DNA of 64,000 bases from Symbiodinium natans (lineage: Eukaryota; Sar; Dinophyceae; Suessiales; Symbiodiniaceae): NCBI GenBank assembly GCA_905221605.1, contig CAJNDS010000027.1:187244-251243 (forward strand). The letters are read 5' to 3'. The translations under genes and the position numbers were made by a program. Positions 52,192-62,631 of the stretch are shown here, one piece after another. The notes below the pieces were generated by a model. That model was not told the DNA's origin and did no database searches. It saw nothing but the letters and a program-made list of their open reading frames with translations. The number at the start of each line of letters is the position of its first letter. Within the stretch, counting starts at the first letter, position 1.

Positions 52192-52752
52192 TCATCGCAA
52201 GTCAGGAGACGCTGGGCATCGCGGCATCCTTAAACAGACATTGTCGCCAGCAGACTCTACGCTGTGCAACATCACCCTAGCGCCATTCTGCCTCTCTTTG
52301 GTTTGTGCACGTATCGCCGAATCTCGCCAGGGAGCATCTAAGGAGCGAATGACGCCAATGCGAGTGGCATTGTTTGCCACACGATCGGCAAAGCTGGCTC
52401 TCAAGCTTACCTCGTACCAGCACGGGGAAAGAGCATCATTCACATAGGCAGCGGACAGGCTAAGCGTGCTGGGCTTTTTTGCTGCAAGAAGCGCCTCACT
52501 GAGCCTTGTCTGCAAATTGAACTCGCAGCGGCTCTGTACCTGCACATCTAGATCATTGTACTAAACAAATGTGCCGGATGCAGGGAAATATGTGCCGCGA
52601 GCCTGCCGAGTAAGCAGGTCTGCGAACAGTGGCGAATTCCAGCTGCCCAGAACACGTACCACGTAAGCTCGCATCAACGCCTCGCTGCGTGTCAGCAAAG
52701 AAAGAACCCCCTTAAGAAGCACCATCCCAGGAGTAGCATTTGAAGTCATCAA
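52192..52752 (-). CDS. Coding segment with one in-frame TAG
   Basis: Two open stretches in the same frame (63 codons from 52752, then 122 codons from 52560 to a stop at 52192) are separated only by TAG at 52561-52563. They read VLLKGVLSLLTRSEALMRAY and LQTRLSEALLAAKKPSTLSL. Either a small intron removes the stop (a GATGTGCAG acceptor follows at about 52546), or the gene is a recent pseudogene, or the stop is read through. An acceptor with a pyrimidine tract (TTTCTTTGCTGACACGCAG) lies inside the first stretch. No family is recognised. Confidence 0.57.
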
Positions 52753-53467
52753 GCACTCGAGTCAAGTTTCCCCTCTTCAAAAACATTTCTTGCACAGCCA
52801 GCCCTGTCACCGTATCCTATATTCTGCACCTGTCTGAGGCTGCAGGAAGCGGCAGACGAATATCGAAGAATCATGCGAAACCCGATGACAGAATTGCATG
52901 GCAGGAAGTGGGGAATCTGCTGAACAGCATCGCAGCCGCCTCGAAGTCGTGCACGACTCCGTCCACAAGCAGCGCTGCGACGCGCGGCTCCCGAACGAAG
53001 GCACGCTGTGCTGCGAAGCCGCCAAAGTCGAAACCTTTGGAGATGTGATTGAAAAGACGATAGTTTCCGAAATGTGTTCTGATCTTGAAACATCCATTTT
53101 TTCCGTGCAAGAGGTGTAGCATCCAACTAACTTTATCAACCCTGGTCAAATTTACACGCACCAATGTTCAAGAGACTTTGTTTCGGTTGGGTTTGCTCGC
53201 TGTCTCAGCTCGTCTTGATGTGCTTCAACTTGCGCACAGGGGCATTGACGTAGGTTACAGGGCGAGTGGCAGCGAATCTCACATTGACATGAGAGCAGAC
53301 AAGGGCCCCGGAGCCTTAAGAATGACATCTTTCGGATCCCTTCGGAAGTGTCGGAACTGCTAAGGCTTCAACCCATAAGGGCCACCTGGCTGGCAGGCAG
53401 CGCGCCTCCACAACAGCGACAGCATACGACAGCATAAGACTGCAACATTCGGTAAATCTCATACATC
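52753..53467. other. Strongly coding-like on both strands
   Basis: The minus frame 52871-53164 (GKNGCFKIRTHFGNYRLFNH) and the plus frame 52898-53119 (RSRLEVVHDSVHKQRCDARL, then VETFGDVIEKTIVSEMCSDL) overlap, and both look real. One of them is an antisense shadow. I could not decide which from composition. Confidence 0.4.
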
Positions 53468-53642
53468 TCACACTGCATCGGCACGACGTCTAAGATGGCA
53501 CAAAGGACCACATTCGATCACATTGAGTGCCCACCGGCGTGGACTCCGGCCTCCAAGCAGTCCTTCCGGGTCTTCTACTGCGTAGTCCCAAGCTCCAAGA
53601 ACTGCGTCATCGTCCAGCAGCCAGGAACTTTGGTTCTGTCGC
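53468..53642 (-). CDS. Terminal exon with polypyrimidine acceptor
   Basis: After TTCTGATTTTAG the frame reads RQNQSSWLLDDDAVLGAWDY, then AVEDPEGLLGGRSPRRWALN, ending at a stop at 53468. Acidic, coding-like. Good acceptor and definite stop. Product unknown. Confidence 0.58.
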
Positions 53643-53684
53643 CTAAAATCAGAAAGCATCGGTGAGTTCGCTGGAAAAGTGTTG

Positions 53685-53803
53685 GGCCTGTTCTCTTGGC
53701 TCTTTGCTTAAGCCTCGCTTGCGAATTGACCCAAGCTCCCTGCCCACGAGAACTGGCATATTGCGGGCCAAGACGCGTCGCTGCAAGATCTTCTATCTCG
53801 GTT
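53685..53803 (-). CDS. Exon upstream of the 53468 terminal exon
   Basis: The frame reads EIEDLAATRLGPQYASSRGQ, then GAWVNSQARLKQRAKRTGPT. Same strand and adjacent, probably the preceding exon. The intron would be under 60 nt. Confidence 0.47.
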
Positions 53804-54206
53804 CGCAGGTAGGCTTCATTTCATGTCACATTGCTGGCTTCATGTCATGCCACTCCAATCCATTAAGAGTCTCACGATCAGCGCGCTGATACCTGTGAGC
53901 CGGAGGAAGTAGCCAGCTGCCTGTGCCTCGTGACCAATATCAGCTGAGAATCTCACAACTGCCGCATACTCTACTTCCAGCTGAATCTGTGTGTGTGTGT
54001 GTGTGTGTGTCCAGAGTGCTCCCCTGCATGTAGAGTGATCATCTGCCATCATCTCAAAACTGCATGCTCGAAAATGTAAAAGCAGAAATCTGTGATTAGA
54101 GTTTCTTTACAGTGCACGTTCGTCAAAAAGGTATAAGCATGGCACATGACCTGGCTCGAACATTTGGAGCAGAAACGTCTGGATATTGTTGGTGTGTTCT
54201 CGACAG
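53804..54206. other. Spacer with TG repeat
   Basis: Contains a (TG)n run at 53988-54012. No exon supported. Confidence 0.4.
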
Positions 54207-54356
54207 AACTCAGAAGTTGGAGCTGTTGAATTGGAGGAGACAGTATTGGAGGCATCATCTGCGCTAGCTACCGCGAGGTTGCAAGCATGTCGGTCGATTC
54301 ACTTCAGATTGAAGGATCCAGTGCTCTCTACGACTCTACGCAACTACTGCCAGCAG
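54207..54356 (+). CDS. Internal exon with both splice sites, 50 codons
   Basis: Bounded by a CGACAG acceptor and a CAG|GTGCAG donor, phase 0 at both ends. It reads NSEVGAVELEETVLEASSAL, then ATARLQACRSIHFRLKDPVL. Acidic helix. Likely same gene as the next exon. Confidence 0.57.
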
Positions 54357-54463
54357 GTGCAGGCGATGTGCTGTGCTGGCAAGGCCATGTGAGCGGCGTC
54401 CATGGACGATCACCTTGACCAAGTAAGCAAGGCAAAGTCTCACCCGCATGCACCAATGCAAGC

Positions 54464-54733
54464 ATGCCCTCTCAAGGAACTCGGCTGGTGGACAACTTGG
54501 GGATCCAAGAGGCCACACGCGGCGAAGAGGCAGAGCTGGGCAGAAAGATTGCTGCTGCCTGTGATGAGAGAGAGCTTCTGTCGCTTCTTTTTGCTTCTTC
54601 AGATCCGCTGACAGACAACCAACCTATCATTGTGCCATCATCCAGCCTGCTTGCGAGAGCCTCGCGTAGTAAAGCGAACCTCTCGAAAACCGTTTTGGCG
54701 ATTGTATTCCTCGATGATTTTGATCAAGGGTGA
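54464..54733 (+). CDS. Terminal exon, helical
   Basis: The frame reads SQGTRLVDNLGIQEATRGEE, then AELGRKIAAACDERELLSLL and SKANLSKTVLAIVFLDDFDQ, ending at TGA (54733). Very strong coding composition. The antisense frame is poor. The left boundary is not fixed. Confidence 0.6.
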   Translation: MPSQGTRLVDNLGIQEATRGEEAELGRKIAAACDERELLSLLFASSDPLTDNQPIIVPSSSLLARASRSKANLSKTVLAIVFLDDFDQG

Positions 54734-54989
54734 AGCCTCAGCTCCGCGAGTTTAGGGCCGAAGCCTTCCCACCGACAATGGCTGCAATGTTATGTGAGAG
54801 AATGTGTTACAATCAGCTAGTGCCCTGCCTACCCCCCGAGCCCGATCCGCTCACTACCGGTTCGGGTTCGGATACAAGTTCGGGTTCGGCCCCACCCCTC
54901 TCGCCGGACTCTGGGACAGGTCGTAATTGCTTGCAATGCCACCAGAGGACAGACACATCCGGAGACAATAGAGAGATGAGATGTCAAGT

Positions 54990-55077
54990 TAGTCGTGGAA
55001 GCTGAGCCATCGGCCTGCTTCTTCAGTGCCACGCACTGCCCACGCAGCGCATCAACCAGATTTTCCGGGGTCCCCAC
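54990..55077 (-). CDS. Candidate exon
   Basis: After a CTCTCAG acceptor, phase 0, the frame reads VGTPENLVDALRGQCVALKK, then QADGSAST. It lies downstream of, and convergent with, the plus gene ending at 54733. Confidence 0.47.
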
Positions 55078-55083
55078 CTGAGA

Positions 55084-55132
55084 GCTGAGAACCACGTGCG
55101 GAGTACGTGTGGACTACGTGCGGACTACGGAG
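55084..55132. repeat. Short GTGCGGACTAC repeat
   Basis: Three to four imperfect 12-bp units (CGTGCGGAGTA, CGTGTGGACTA, CGTGCGGACTA). Confidence 0.75.
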
Positions 55133-55769
55133 ATCCAACGCAGACGCTGCTGTCGGTACCGAATATCCTGTGGCCTTTGAAGGCCCTGGAGCCAGAAAGG
55201 GGTGTCGGCTTTCGACTCGGTACCCGGACCGAGCAGGCGCAAGATGTACTAGTCACCTAGCTAGATGTTCAAGAACCGGGCCAGACTTGGAGTGCGCCTG
55301 ATGAGCTTCTGAAGAGTTCGGTACCATTCGAGACCCGCAGAGAATCCTGAGCTTGATGCCCATTGCCAGGGCTCCACGACTGTCAGCTCATCCCCAACCT
55401 GCCAAGATCTGCCCAGGATCTGCCCAAGATCCAGCATGACTCAGCACTTCAGCACAGTCTGCACCCCCACGCCTACACACTGCAGTTTTCTGTGCAAGAC
55501 CATGGGCTGCATAATCAGGGAATATGTACAGTCTGGCCAATTAGCGCATTTAGGGCCAAAGGATGTCAACAGTGTTAACAGCCTTTGGGATCTTCGAGGC
55601 GTTTTTCTGATGATGTGCTTCTCTGATGATGAACCGTGCCCGATCTGGAGCCACCTGGTTCCCAAGGACCACGAAGCCCACAATGAAGCTAACAATGGCG
55701 ACTGCAAGCACACTGAGGAGTAGCCTCGGTTTGGATCAAGGCCTACGCACCGAGGTACAGCAAGCATCC
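55133..55769. other. Ambiguous region
   Basis: Plus (55436-55723: GQLAHLGPKDVNSVNSLWDL) and minus frames overlap. No decision. Confidence 0.35.
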
Positions 55770-55905
55770 GCCGACCCCGGGTGGCTGCTCCAGAGGAGAA
55801 TCATGACTGACTTTCAAAGCTACTTCTGCCTTTGTGTTCTGCATGCTTTCCACAGCCTCTGCTTTGCATGCCCTCTGAATCCACTGCAGCTCTGTACCCC
55901 GGTCC
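55770..55905 (-). CDS. Candidate exon
   Basis: The frame reads ELQWIQRACKAEAVESMQNT, then KAEVALKVSHDSPLEQPP. It is Lys/Glu-rich, whereas the plus frame of the same DNA is Cys/Phe/Leu-rich, so minus is preferred. Confidence 0.45.
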
Positions 55906-56362
55906 GAATGGTTTCTAACACACCTCTGCAACCCTTCGATCCTGCGTGGAACTCCGCTTCGATAAGGTGCTAAGGGAAAATGAGGGAAGCGTGAACGGGC
56001 TGAACCATATTTAGGAACTTTAGTAAAAGAATTCACCGACTGTTTTCAAGGCTAGAGTTCTTCTGACATGTGGTCCTTCGGATTCTCCCACAAACTAGAC
56101 TGGACTTTAACGTGCCTGTTGGAGGGGCTACTGTGGTGTGAACTTCCCCACCTCGCGGCTTCATGCCCTACCCTGTCTTATCGGAATTTGGGCATCGTGG
56201 GGAAGGCCCCCCCCAGCCATAAAAATAGATTGATCTTCTGTCGGTGTGGTAACAGGTTGCGCACATGGCAAGAATATGGTGTGATTGACTGCAACCTGCT
56301 TGAAGCTTACAAGCTTGCCCTGTGCCGCTTGCCCGGATATCCCTAAGTCTTTGTAAGGTCAT

Positions 56363-56629
56363 TTGCCAGAAGCAGGGAATACCAGCTTTGGCCAGGTTGC
56401 AGAAATCCTCGCCTCGGCACATTACGAAACTTACTGTCAAGTCTCGGCTGTCCATGAATTCAACCCAACCAACAGCACGGGCAGCCGGTCGTCACAAGTG
56501 ATCTACCTTGTTGACCAAGCGGCCAGAAAAACGCGTCGATTTTTGAAGCTGTTGCTTCCTTCATCCAAGGTCTCTGCGTGGCAGCGTTACTCGTACCACG
56601 TTGGAATACGTTGGACATTGTACTGCTGA
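56363..56629 (+). CDS. Candidate exon
   Basis: The frame reads AGNTSFGQVAEILASAHYET, then SSQVIYLVDQAARKTRRFLK, ending at TGA. Balanced composition. Boundaries unclear. Confidence 0.42.
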   Translation: MPEAGNTSFGQVAEILASAHYETYCQVSAVHEFNPTNSTGSRSSQVIYLVDQAARKTRRFLKLLLPSSKVSAWQRYSYHVGIRWTLYC

Positions 56630-56684
56630 TGAGAATTCAGGGTGTTGGTGAAGTGCGGCACTGAGGCGGTCATAGAGGAAGCTA

Positions 56685-57225
56685 TTGGCTGATGTTTTAT
56701 GTTTTATTGGACCATATAAAGGCATGTCTTCTTATTCCAATGGAAAGTCGATGGCGCAGGTCGTCCTTGAAAAACAGACCGGTGAAGCTTCGCTTTCGCT
56801 GCCCGCTGCCTGCAGGAACAGCAAGAACAATGGGATTTGGACTCAGTCTTGTCAGGTCATCACATGTACATATGGCAACAAGTGGCAACATGTGCAATAA
56901 GCCTGAAAGGCGTGCTGGCGGTTCCTGGCTCTCCTCCTTGAGAGTTGCAGCCCGGATCTGCAGGGAAGCGGGACAGAACCCCAGCAACAGCTCAGCACGC
57001 AACCGCAAAGTGACCGACGTGCCCCCGGTAATCATGGTCCAAGAAGCCATCTCGCGGAAATCATCAGTCGACACCAGTGAGCTGCCCTGTCCCAGCAGCG
57101 AAACCCCGAAAACAACAAAGCCGCTGCACCAGGCGTGTGTAGGTCTACAGCATTGCAAAATTGGGCTTCAACAGTCTAAGTCTACGACACGCAGGCCTGA
57201 CCATCGTCTTGCGAAGATGAATTAA
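56685..57225 (+). CDS. Two overlapping plus frames, ambiguous
   Basis: 56685-56900 reads GKSMAQVVLEKQTGEASLSL. 56900-57225 reads RKVTDVPPVIMVQEAISRKS, then SSETPKTTKPLHQ. The minus frame (56697-57158) is also plausible. Probably coding on one strand. Confidence 0.35.
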
Positions 57226-57577
57226 CAAAAACAAGCGAGCCACGAAATGAAAGATTTTAAGGAGCGGAGGAGCACATTGCCAAGAGTAGGCTGTCACAGG
57301 TCGTCCCAAGATGATGTCCTAACAGTCCGGCGCATCTTGAGGAGTCCTCTGCAGTCCTGTTGAGACAGAGGGGAAACACAGAAACATTCAGGACCCGATG
57401 GAATAAAACTACCCAGAACTGACAAACGGAACGAGAATCCAAGTAGGGTGATGTGTTTGTGCCACATCTCACCGCCATGTTCGTGTAGTTGAGACAGTGG
57501 AAAGTTCGGCGGATGCGGACTGACCTGGTTGCGGCTAACAGCCAGCAGCTCGTGGGTCGCTTCTGCACGCGTTGAAG
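57226..57577. other. Spacer or intron
   Basis: Minus frames 57257-57790 are Cys/Leu/His-rich and taken as shadows. Confidence 0.4.
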
Positions 57578-57727
57578 GTGTACCCAACACCTGCAAAGGT
57601 GGAGGAATGGAACACTCAAGCTTGCATGCAGTCTGGCGGTGGCTGCGTGAAGCTTCAAGATGTTCGCAGGATGACTACGGCCAAAGATTCCCGAGATGGG
57701 AAGCCTAGCAGCAAGAGATGTCCGAAG
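57578..57727 (+). CDS. Exon ending at GTAATG donor, 50 codons
   Basis: The frame reads VYPTPAKVEEWNTQACMQSG, then GGCVKLQDVRRMTTAKDSRD and GKPSSKRCPK before GTAATG. Lys/Glu/Arg-rich with three cysteines. The frame stays open to 57853 if the donor is not used. Confidence 0.52.
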
Positions 57728-57899
57728 GTAATGGGCCTGGGCATCCGGCAACGCCTGCCGCACACAACAAGGGTGAGCATGGGTGAGCACAAGAGGGGGT
57801 TCATTGGAATGGGGGGGAAGGGGGGTGTTCGACTCGTGAGATTGGAGGACTGAGAGCTCAGTTGCCTAAATTTGCAAACATGAAAACTCCCAGCTCTGC

Positions 57900-58190
57900 A
57901 TGGCACGGGAAAACAAAAACAACGTCGGAATGCGTTCGAACATCATGTGCGAATCTTGCTTCACTGCGGTGCAAGCTTACTGTGGTGCTTGTCCTTCTCG
58001 ACAGGTAGGCTGTGCAACGGGGCCGCCGGCGGAGCAACAGCCTGAGAACTCGGCAAAAGGCGGCAAGTGCACAAGCGCAAGCCCATGCGCAAGGCACAAT
58101 TGTCGGTTCTTCCAAGATGCCCTACCGTCCAACAGGACAGATTCCACTGGCCAAGAGACCTTCGGGGGAGTAGTGTGGATGTTGCCTTAG
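57900..58190 (+). CDS. ATG-started ORF, small Cys-rich protein
   Basis: Ninety-six codons from ATG to TAG. MARENKNNVGMRSNIMCESC is followed by AYCGACPSRQVGC and later CTSASPCARHNC. CxxC pairs at the start suggest a small zinc-binding or disulfide protein. It has no signal peptide. It could also be an exon of the gene at 57.6 kb. Confidence 0.48.
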   Translation: MARENKNNVGMRSNIMCESCFTAVQAYCGACPSRQVGCATGPPAEQQPENSAKGGKCTSASPCARHNCRFFQDALPSNRTDSTGQETFGGVVWMLP

Positions 58191-58368
58191 CTCATCGCAG
58201 CTCTGCAGGCAGCAGCCCGACTCCTGTTTGATTGTATGCATCAGACTAGTGGCTAATTAAAGCCGTGAGCTCGATGCTTGCCAGTGGCAAATGAGGTCAA
58301 GCAGTCACACCCACGCACAAAGAAAAATCACATCAACCATGTCACACAACAAGTTTGGATTGCAAGTC

Positions 58369-58737
58369 TCAGTACAGGCTTGGGCCACTTGAGATGGCAT
58401 GTCGCCACATGTAGCCATAGAACACTTGCTGGGGGCGGAACTCCCTGAGACCAGCGAGCCACACGCGGCGACGGCAGCTGAAAAGGTTGATGCCGTATCT
58501 GTCGCGAAGAAGGGGGCGTGTCGATTCCACTAGTCCACACCCCTGCCTTGCAGGGCTCCTGCCTTCATGCGCCTCTCGCGCACAATCTGAACACCAAGCC
58601 ATCGTGTCCTGCAGAAAGCTCGACTCGATCAACTGGCAAGTAAAAAACACTGTCATACAGTGCAGGATCAGAAGGCGGAGTTTCGAGTCATTCTTACTCA
58701 TTCTTTCCAAAAGCTGTAGCTGCTCATGCTGCGGCAA
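58369..58737 (-). CDS. Candidate exon, 122 open codons
   Basis: The frame reads HEQLQLLERMSKNDSKLRLL, then QDTMAWCSDCAREAHEGRSP and ESTRPLLRDRYGINLFSCRR. Charged and coding-like, with a CSDC pair. It may continue upstream with 58760-58930 (TKRHAEAAWLDVLFDHRQSL). Confidence 0.48.
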   Translation of the reverse strand: MPQHEQLQLLERMSKNDSKLRLLILHCMTVFFTCQLIESSFLQDTMAWCSDCAREAHEGRSPARQGCGLVESTRPLLRDRYGINLFSCRRRVWLAGLREFRPQQVFYGYMWRHAISSGPSLY

Positions 58738-58974
58738 CTCAAGCCTTCAGCGCCACGAGGAACACTGCCCATGGACAGCGTGGACCATGGCAAGGCAAGC
58801 AATCAAACTGTGACAAAAACCGGCGTAGTCGTGTGGACGCTTTGGCCAGGCTTTGTCTGTGATCGAAGAGAACATCAAGCCATGCTGCTTCTGCATGGCG
58901 CTTCGTTGGTATCGTGGGTCGGGTACGCAGCTTTGACTCATGGGGTTTGCATCCGTGCAAGTCACAGCACATAA

Positions 58975-59179
58975 ATGCACATGGGTGCATTGTCAGCTTC
59001 CGAGCTGGTCAAATCGCCGCCACATAAAAAAAGACGTTTTCTGGCAGATTGGAGGGGATGCCACAGCAGAGAATGCTTCTCTGTAGACTCCACAACCTAC
59101 AATTCACGGATCTTTACATCCTCCAATTCTAACGACGTGTTGGCAGCTCTTCTGAGTGCCAGAACTGACGAAGAAACAG
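58975..59179 (+). CDS. Probable first exon
   Basis: An ATG opens MHMGALSASELVKSPPHKKR, continuing RFLADWRGCHSRE and LAALLSARTDEET, and ends at a CAG|GTTTCT donor. The KSPPHKKRR cluster resembles a nuclear localisation signal (inference). Confidence 0.48.
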
Positions 59180-59242
59180 GTTTCTGACCTGAGCCATCAT
59201 GGTATTGGCTGACAAATCTCCCCACGAATTTTCTTGCATCAG

Positions 59243-59674
59243 AGGTCAGCAGAGGCAGCTCTGACGGGAACTATAGAAACAAAGACGGGCGCTTGCAATC
59301 TCCCACAGGCCCTACAGCCCTACAGCATCGTGTGTTCTGGGCCGGACCCGCTGAGCGACGCAGACTGCCCTGGCACAGCAAGCGAAGGAAGTGAACAATC
59401 CGGAACGGCGAGGAGCCCAGTGCTTGCCTCAAACAGCCCAACCCAGCTGTCACCCAAGCCTCCGTGGCTTCATCGAAGGAAGAACACCTCTGTGCAAAAA
59501 GCTTCACCCAGATTCAAAGAAACGAAACACTGCGTAAGCGTTGACAGGCATAACCGGTATCACACGCAATCAGATCGCGAGGTGGACTGGCATCTATCCG
59601 AATCTGTGCCGAAAGCAACCAATACGAACAGGTCTCCGAGGTCAGTGCCCACGATAAGACATGTTCACGGATGA
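59243..59674 (+). CDS. Ser/Thr/Pro-rich exon
   Basis: After a GCATCAG acceptor the frame reads RSAEAALTGTIETKTGACNL and then a long disordered stretch (SDADCPGTASEGSEQSGTAR, then KNTSVQKASPRFKETKHC). The minus frame is Cys/Leu-rich. It lies between the other two exons of this group on the same strand. Confidence 0.52.
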   Translation, partial: RSAEAALTGTIETKTGACNLPQALQPYSIVCSGPDPLSDADCPGTASEGSEQSGTARSPVLASNSPTQLSPKPPWLHRRKNTSVQKASPRFKETKHCVSVDRHNRYHTQSDREVDWHLSESVPKATNTNRSPRSVPTIRHVHG

Positions 59675-59739
59675 TTTGAATCATTTGCTGTACCTCAAGG
59701 CACTGACACTCAAGGCTGCTAAGTACATCAACCTGCGGG
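59661..59739 (+). CDS. Exon ending at consensus GTAAGA donor
   Basis: The frame reads MFTDDLNHLLYLKALTLKAA and KYINLR, and ends at GGG|GTAAGA. An AAG acceptor precedes it (59656-59658). It overlaps the end of the previous frame, so the previous exon must end earlier than its stop. Confidence 0.52.
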
Positions 59740-60784
59740 GTAAGATTGGCCAGCGCAGACTGCGAACTATATACTGGTCTCCTCAAAACTACCGCCGAAT
59801 CGCAGTCGACGCACGTCCATGAAGCATCACGACTTGACACCCAAAGATCCCCACGCATGGCCTTGTGCGATTGAAGCAGCTGGCTGAACGAAAAGTGTCA
59901 CCCCTTCCCCGAGAAAACCCTGCAAGCATGCGTCCTTGAAGATTGAAAACAAAGCTCATCTGTTTGCAGCCACCATGAGGCTGCCACGTTCCACATTGAA
60001 TGATTTTAATCCTGAGTCGCTGAATTGAAACCGTTGGTCACACAGAACATGAGCGTAGATTCATTGTGACCCAGATGCAACTCAGGCATCTTGCTTGCAT
60101 CATCACGCTTGCCACAGCCCACACGGCCCACACATTGCTAGGCCTTGCTTGCCCTTCTTGCTTCACTTCACCGGCCATCCACCCCACGGGATCAAGTGTG
60201 GAGAACAGCTGATATGCATACACATGTATATGGAATATCGATATGTACACACACACATATATATATATACATGCACATTGTATATATGTATATGTGTGTA
60301 TATATGTATATACACATGTGTATATATATAATCATTCAGTGTGCATTTACTTACTTATTCAGCTGTTGTGCATTGAGAGTTCCCTTCCCGAGAACAAATA
60401 GCTTTGTTAGAAAAGTTAGCGTTCTCTGTCACGGTCTCATGTACATAGTCTGCACACACACACACATACACGAGCACACTATTCCCTGGCATTGTCCCAG
60501 ACCGATCACGCCCCACTCTAGCAGCGGACTTACCACCAAGGTCTGCACGATTGGCGTATTGCGATCTGACTTTGACAACATATCTCGATATCCCAGGCCC
60601 CCCGGGCGCTTGTGCACACGAATCTGTGAACCCGGCCAATGTCTAGGGATGCAGATAGGCCCGGAGCCTGGACAAGGAAGAAGGGCAGAATACGTCCAAT
60701 ATGGTAGAATGTCATGATTTGGCTTAGACACGTGTCTCCCCATGACAGGTGTGCATAACCGTTGCCTAACCGGCCTAACACCGG
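59740..60784. other. Intron or spacer with microsatellite
   Basis: Contains the TA/CA microsatellite at 60232-60332. No exon is confident here. Confidence 0.4.
60232..60332. repeat. TA/CACATA microsatellite
   Basis: Alternating TATATA, ACACAC and GTATAT words. Confidence 0.93.
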
Positions 60785-60869
60785 CCTAACCGCGCTCTCG
60801 ATACGTCTTTGCAGTCGGTCATCGTGACTGGACGATGCTTTTCGAGCCTCGACCAAAGGCTTGGACCTC
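60785..60869 (-). CDS. Candidate exon
   Basis: After a TTTGAG-type acceptor the frame reads LRSKPLVEARKASSSHDDRL, then QRRIESAVRPVLGRLG. Basic, coding-like. Confidence 0.43.
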
Positions 60870-60963
60870 AAACTTCAGTGACGAATGCATCAATCAACCA
60901 GCTATTGCCAAGAATATGAGAAAAACAAAGCATGTCAGGAGATAAGTCGCAACTCATAAAAGA

Positions 60964-61488
60964 CTAGTGACCAAGCAGTGACTGCAAGAAACGACAAGAA
61001 ACAGAAGACTGAAAACGTGTGCAGGGGTCATGTTGTCCTGATGATGCCCAGCAGCTCGCGCCCGGAGGCCGTGCGTGGGCGTGGCCCATGCTGCATGGCC
61101 TCTTGCAAGACCAGTGGCACCTGTGCAAAAATGGAGTCAAGAAGAAGCCTCCAGTCTCTTTTGCAGCAACTGTCGGACATGTCTGCTTCGCCTTGCTTGG
61201 CTCGAAGGAAGGCAGGCTGGCATGAGACAGGTAGTCTCGCTGCACCAGGCGGCTGCCGATCTTGGTTGCTCTCAGTCCCGCAGCTAAATCCGCAATCTGC
61301 AACTCATGTGCATGAAATGCATGAATGTTCGGTCTTTGCAGTTCGAGACTTGGCCGGCTTGGCTTCGGGTATCGTGTTTTTGATGAAACCAGCTGCAGTG
61401 ACACTTTTGGATTCAGCATCCTGTCCACTTGCTGGTTTCGGGGTAGCACATGGTGGAACCCTTCATGGCTCAGGTCCGAGAACCTCAA
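60964..61488 (-). CDS. Long open frame, 174 codons, ambiguous strand
   Basis: The frame reads NPKVSLQLVSSKTRYPKPSR, then HELQIADLAAGLRATKIGSR and FEPSKAKQTCPTVAAKETGG. A plus frame of 172 codons covers the same DNA in register. Composition slightly favours minus. No family is recognised. Confidence 0.36.
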   Translation of the reverse strand: MRFSDLSHEGFHHVLPRNQQVDRMLNPKVSLQLVSSKTRYPKPSRPSLELQRPNIHAFHAHELQIADLAAGLRATKIGSRLVQRDYLSHASLPSFEPSKAKQTCPTVAAKETGGFFLTPFLHRCHWSCKRPCSMGHAHARPPGASCWASSGQHDPCTRFQSSVSCRFLQSLLGH

Positions 61489-61928
61489 GAAACTAACTCA
61501 AGAGCTACATGCCCATCAAACCTTGATCTGCAACTGCAGCGCTTTGAGTATACTGTAGACGGCCCTAGACTAACTGCCCTGTGTCGGACTTCCTGGCCTA
61601 TGCGCAAACTGCAGGCATCTCTCAACTCGGCGCCCCTACGCGGCGATGCTCACGTCTGGCACGAGCCTGCATGGCCCCCAAACACCGCCTCACCGCACCT
61701 AACCGAACACCCCCTCGCTTCCATCTCCACCCCGGCCTGACGCGAGGGGCGAGACCGGCGCGGGCGCGGGCGCGGGCCTTAGGCTACTAGACCGTGCTGG
61801 AAGGGCTGAAGCACGGTCACCAGGCAGATGCGATCTCCTAGTACAAACAGCAGTAAGTTGTGTCTGGGCTTCAAACTGTGAACAGGAGCACTGCTCTGCG
61901 GGGCGTTGGCCTTCATCTCCAGCAGCTT
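61489..61928. other. Spacer
   Basis: A GCGCGG repeat lies at 61755-61780. No gene. Confidence 0.4.
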
Positions 61929-62012
61929 TCAGGTTTCTTCTACGAGTCTTGCATCTTGGACATCCATTGCAATAGCTTCAGGGTACACTTCATGGTGCAT
62001 TGAAGGCCAGCC
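61929..62012 (-). CDS. Terminal exon
   Basis: After a CATAAG acceptor the frame reads WPSMHHEVYPEAIAMDVQDA and RLVEET, ending at TGA (61929). Acidic C-terminus with a definite stop. Confidence 0.5.
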   Translation of the reverse strand, partial: GWPSMHHEVYPEAIAMDVQDARLVEET

Positions 62013-62129
62013 TTATGAAGCCTCATTCGATGCTTCTGGGCTCACACTCGCACTGCTGCAACGGAGACGCTTTCGCTTTGGCCAGTATGATCCAGCTGGA
62101 ATCCAGCTCCTGCCTGCTCTGCAGCACTG

Positions 62130-62294
62130 GTGCCCTCCGCCATCTCGAAGGAGATCAGGTCCTGCCGGCAGAGCATGTCCAAAGGTTCCGGTATGTTCGG
62201 GTTCCGTCATTCCGAAGATTCCCGAGGTGGTTCCACTGCACTTCGGGAACCGCTCCTCATTCCACTCCGGCATGGGCGGTGTCACAGTTGTCAA
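62130..62294 (-). CDS. Candidate exon upstream of the 61929 terminal exon
   Basis: The frame reads TTVTPPMPEWNEERFPKCSG, then TTSGIFGMTEPEHTGTFGHA. Glu/Thr/Gly-rich. Plus frames over it are Ser/Cys/Arg-rich. A further minus segment (VLQSRQELDSSWIILAKAKA at 62030-62130) may lie between. Confidence 0.45.
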
Positions 62295-62631
62295 TTGAGT
62301 GGAGACCTCTACCGCTCACAACATCTTCCAGGCATCTAGAGAACTAGCATCAAAATTAAAGCTTCTCAAATAACAAAAACTTGACAGTGCCTTTCAGAAA
62401 CTGCCAGGATCATCCTTCGACTATTTCGCAACCGCAGCAATCACTGTTCATGTTACTTGTCTTCCAGACACACTATTCCCCATGTCCGCTTGTCTGCGAG
62501 CCATCTCATTTTGTGAACCGCTACTTCTAATCAAGGAGCAACCATTTCGGGGCCTTTGTGAAGCGCAACAAGCTCAGTGTCAACAACGCGGAAGGCAGAC
62601 CGGGACAGTGAAGGAAAAACAGCTGCTTTAA
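62295..62631. other. Spacer
   Basis: No supported gene. Position fits a divergent promoter region between the minus gene and the plus exons at 62.6 kb. Confidence 0.4.
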
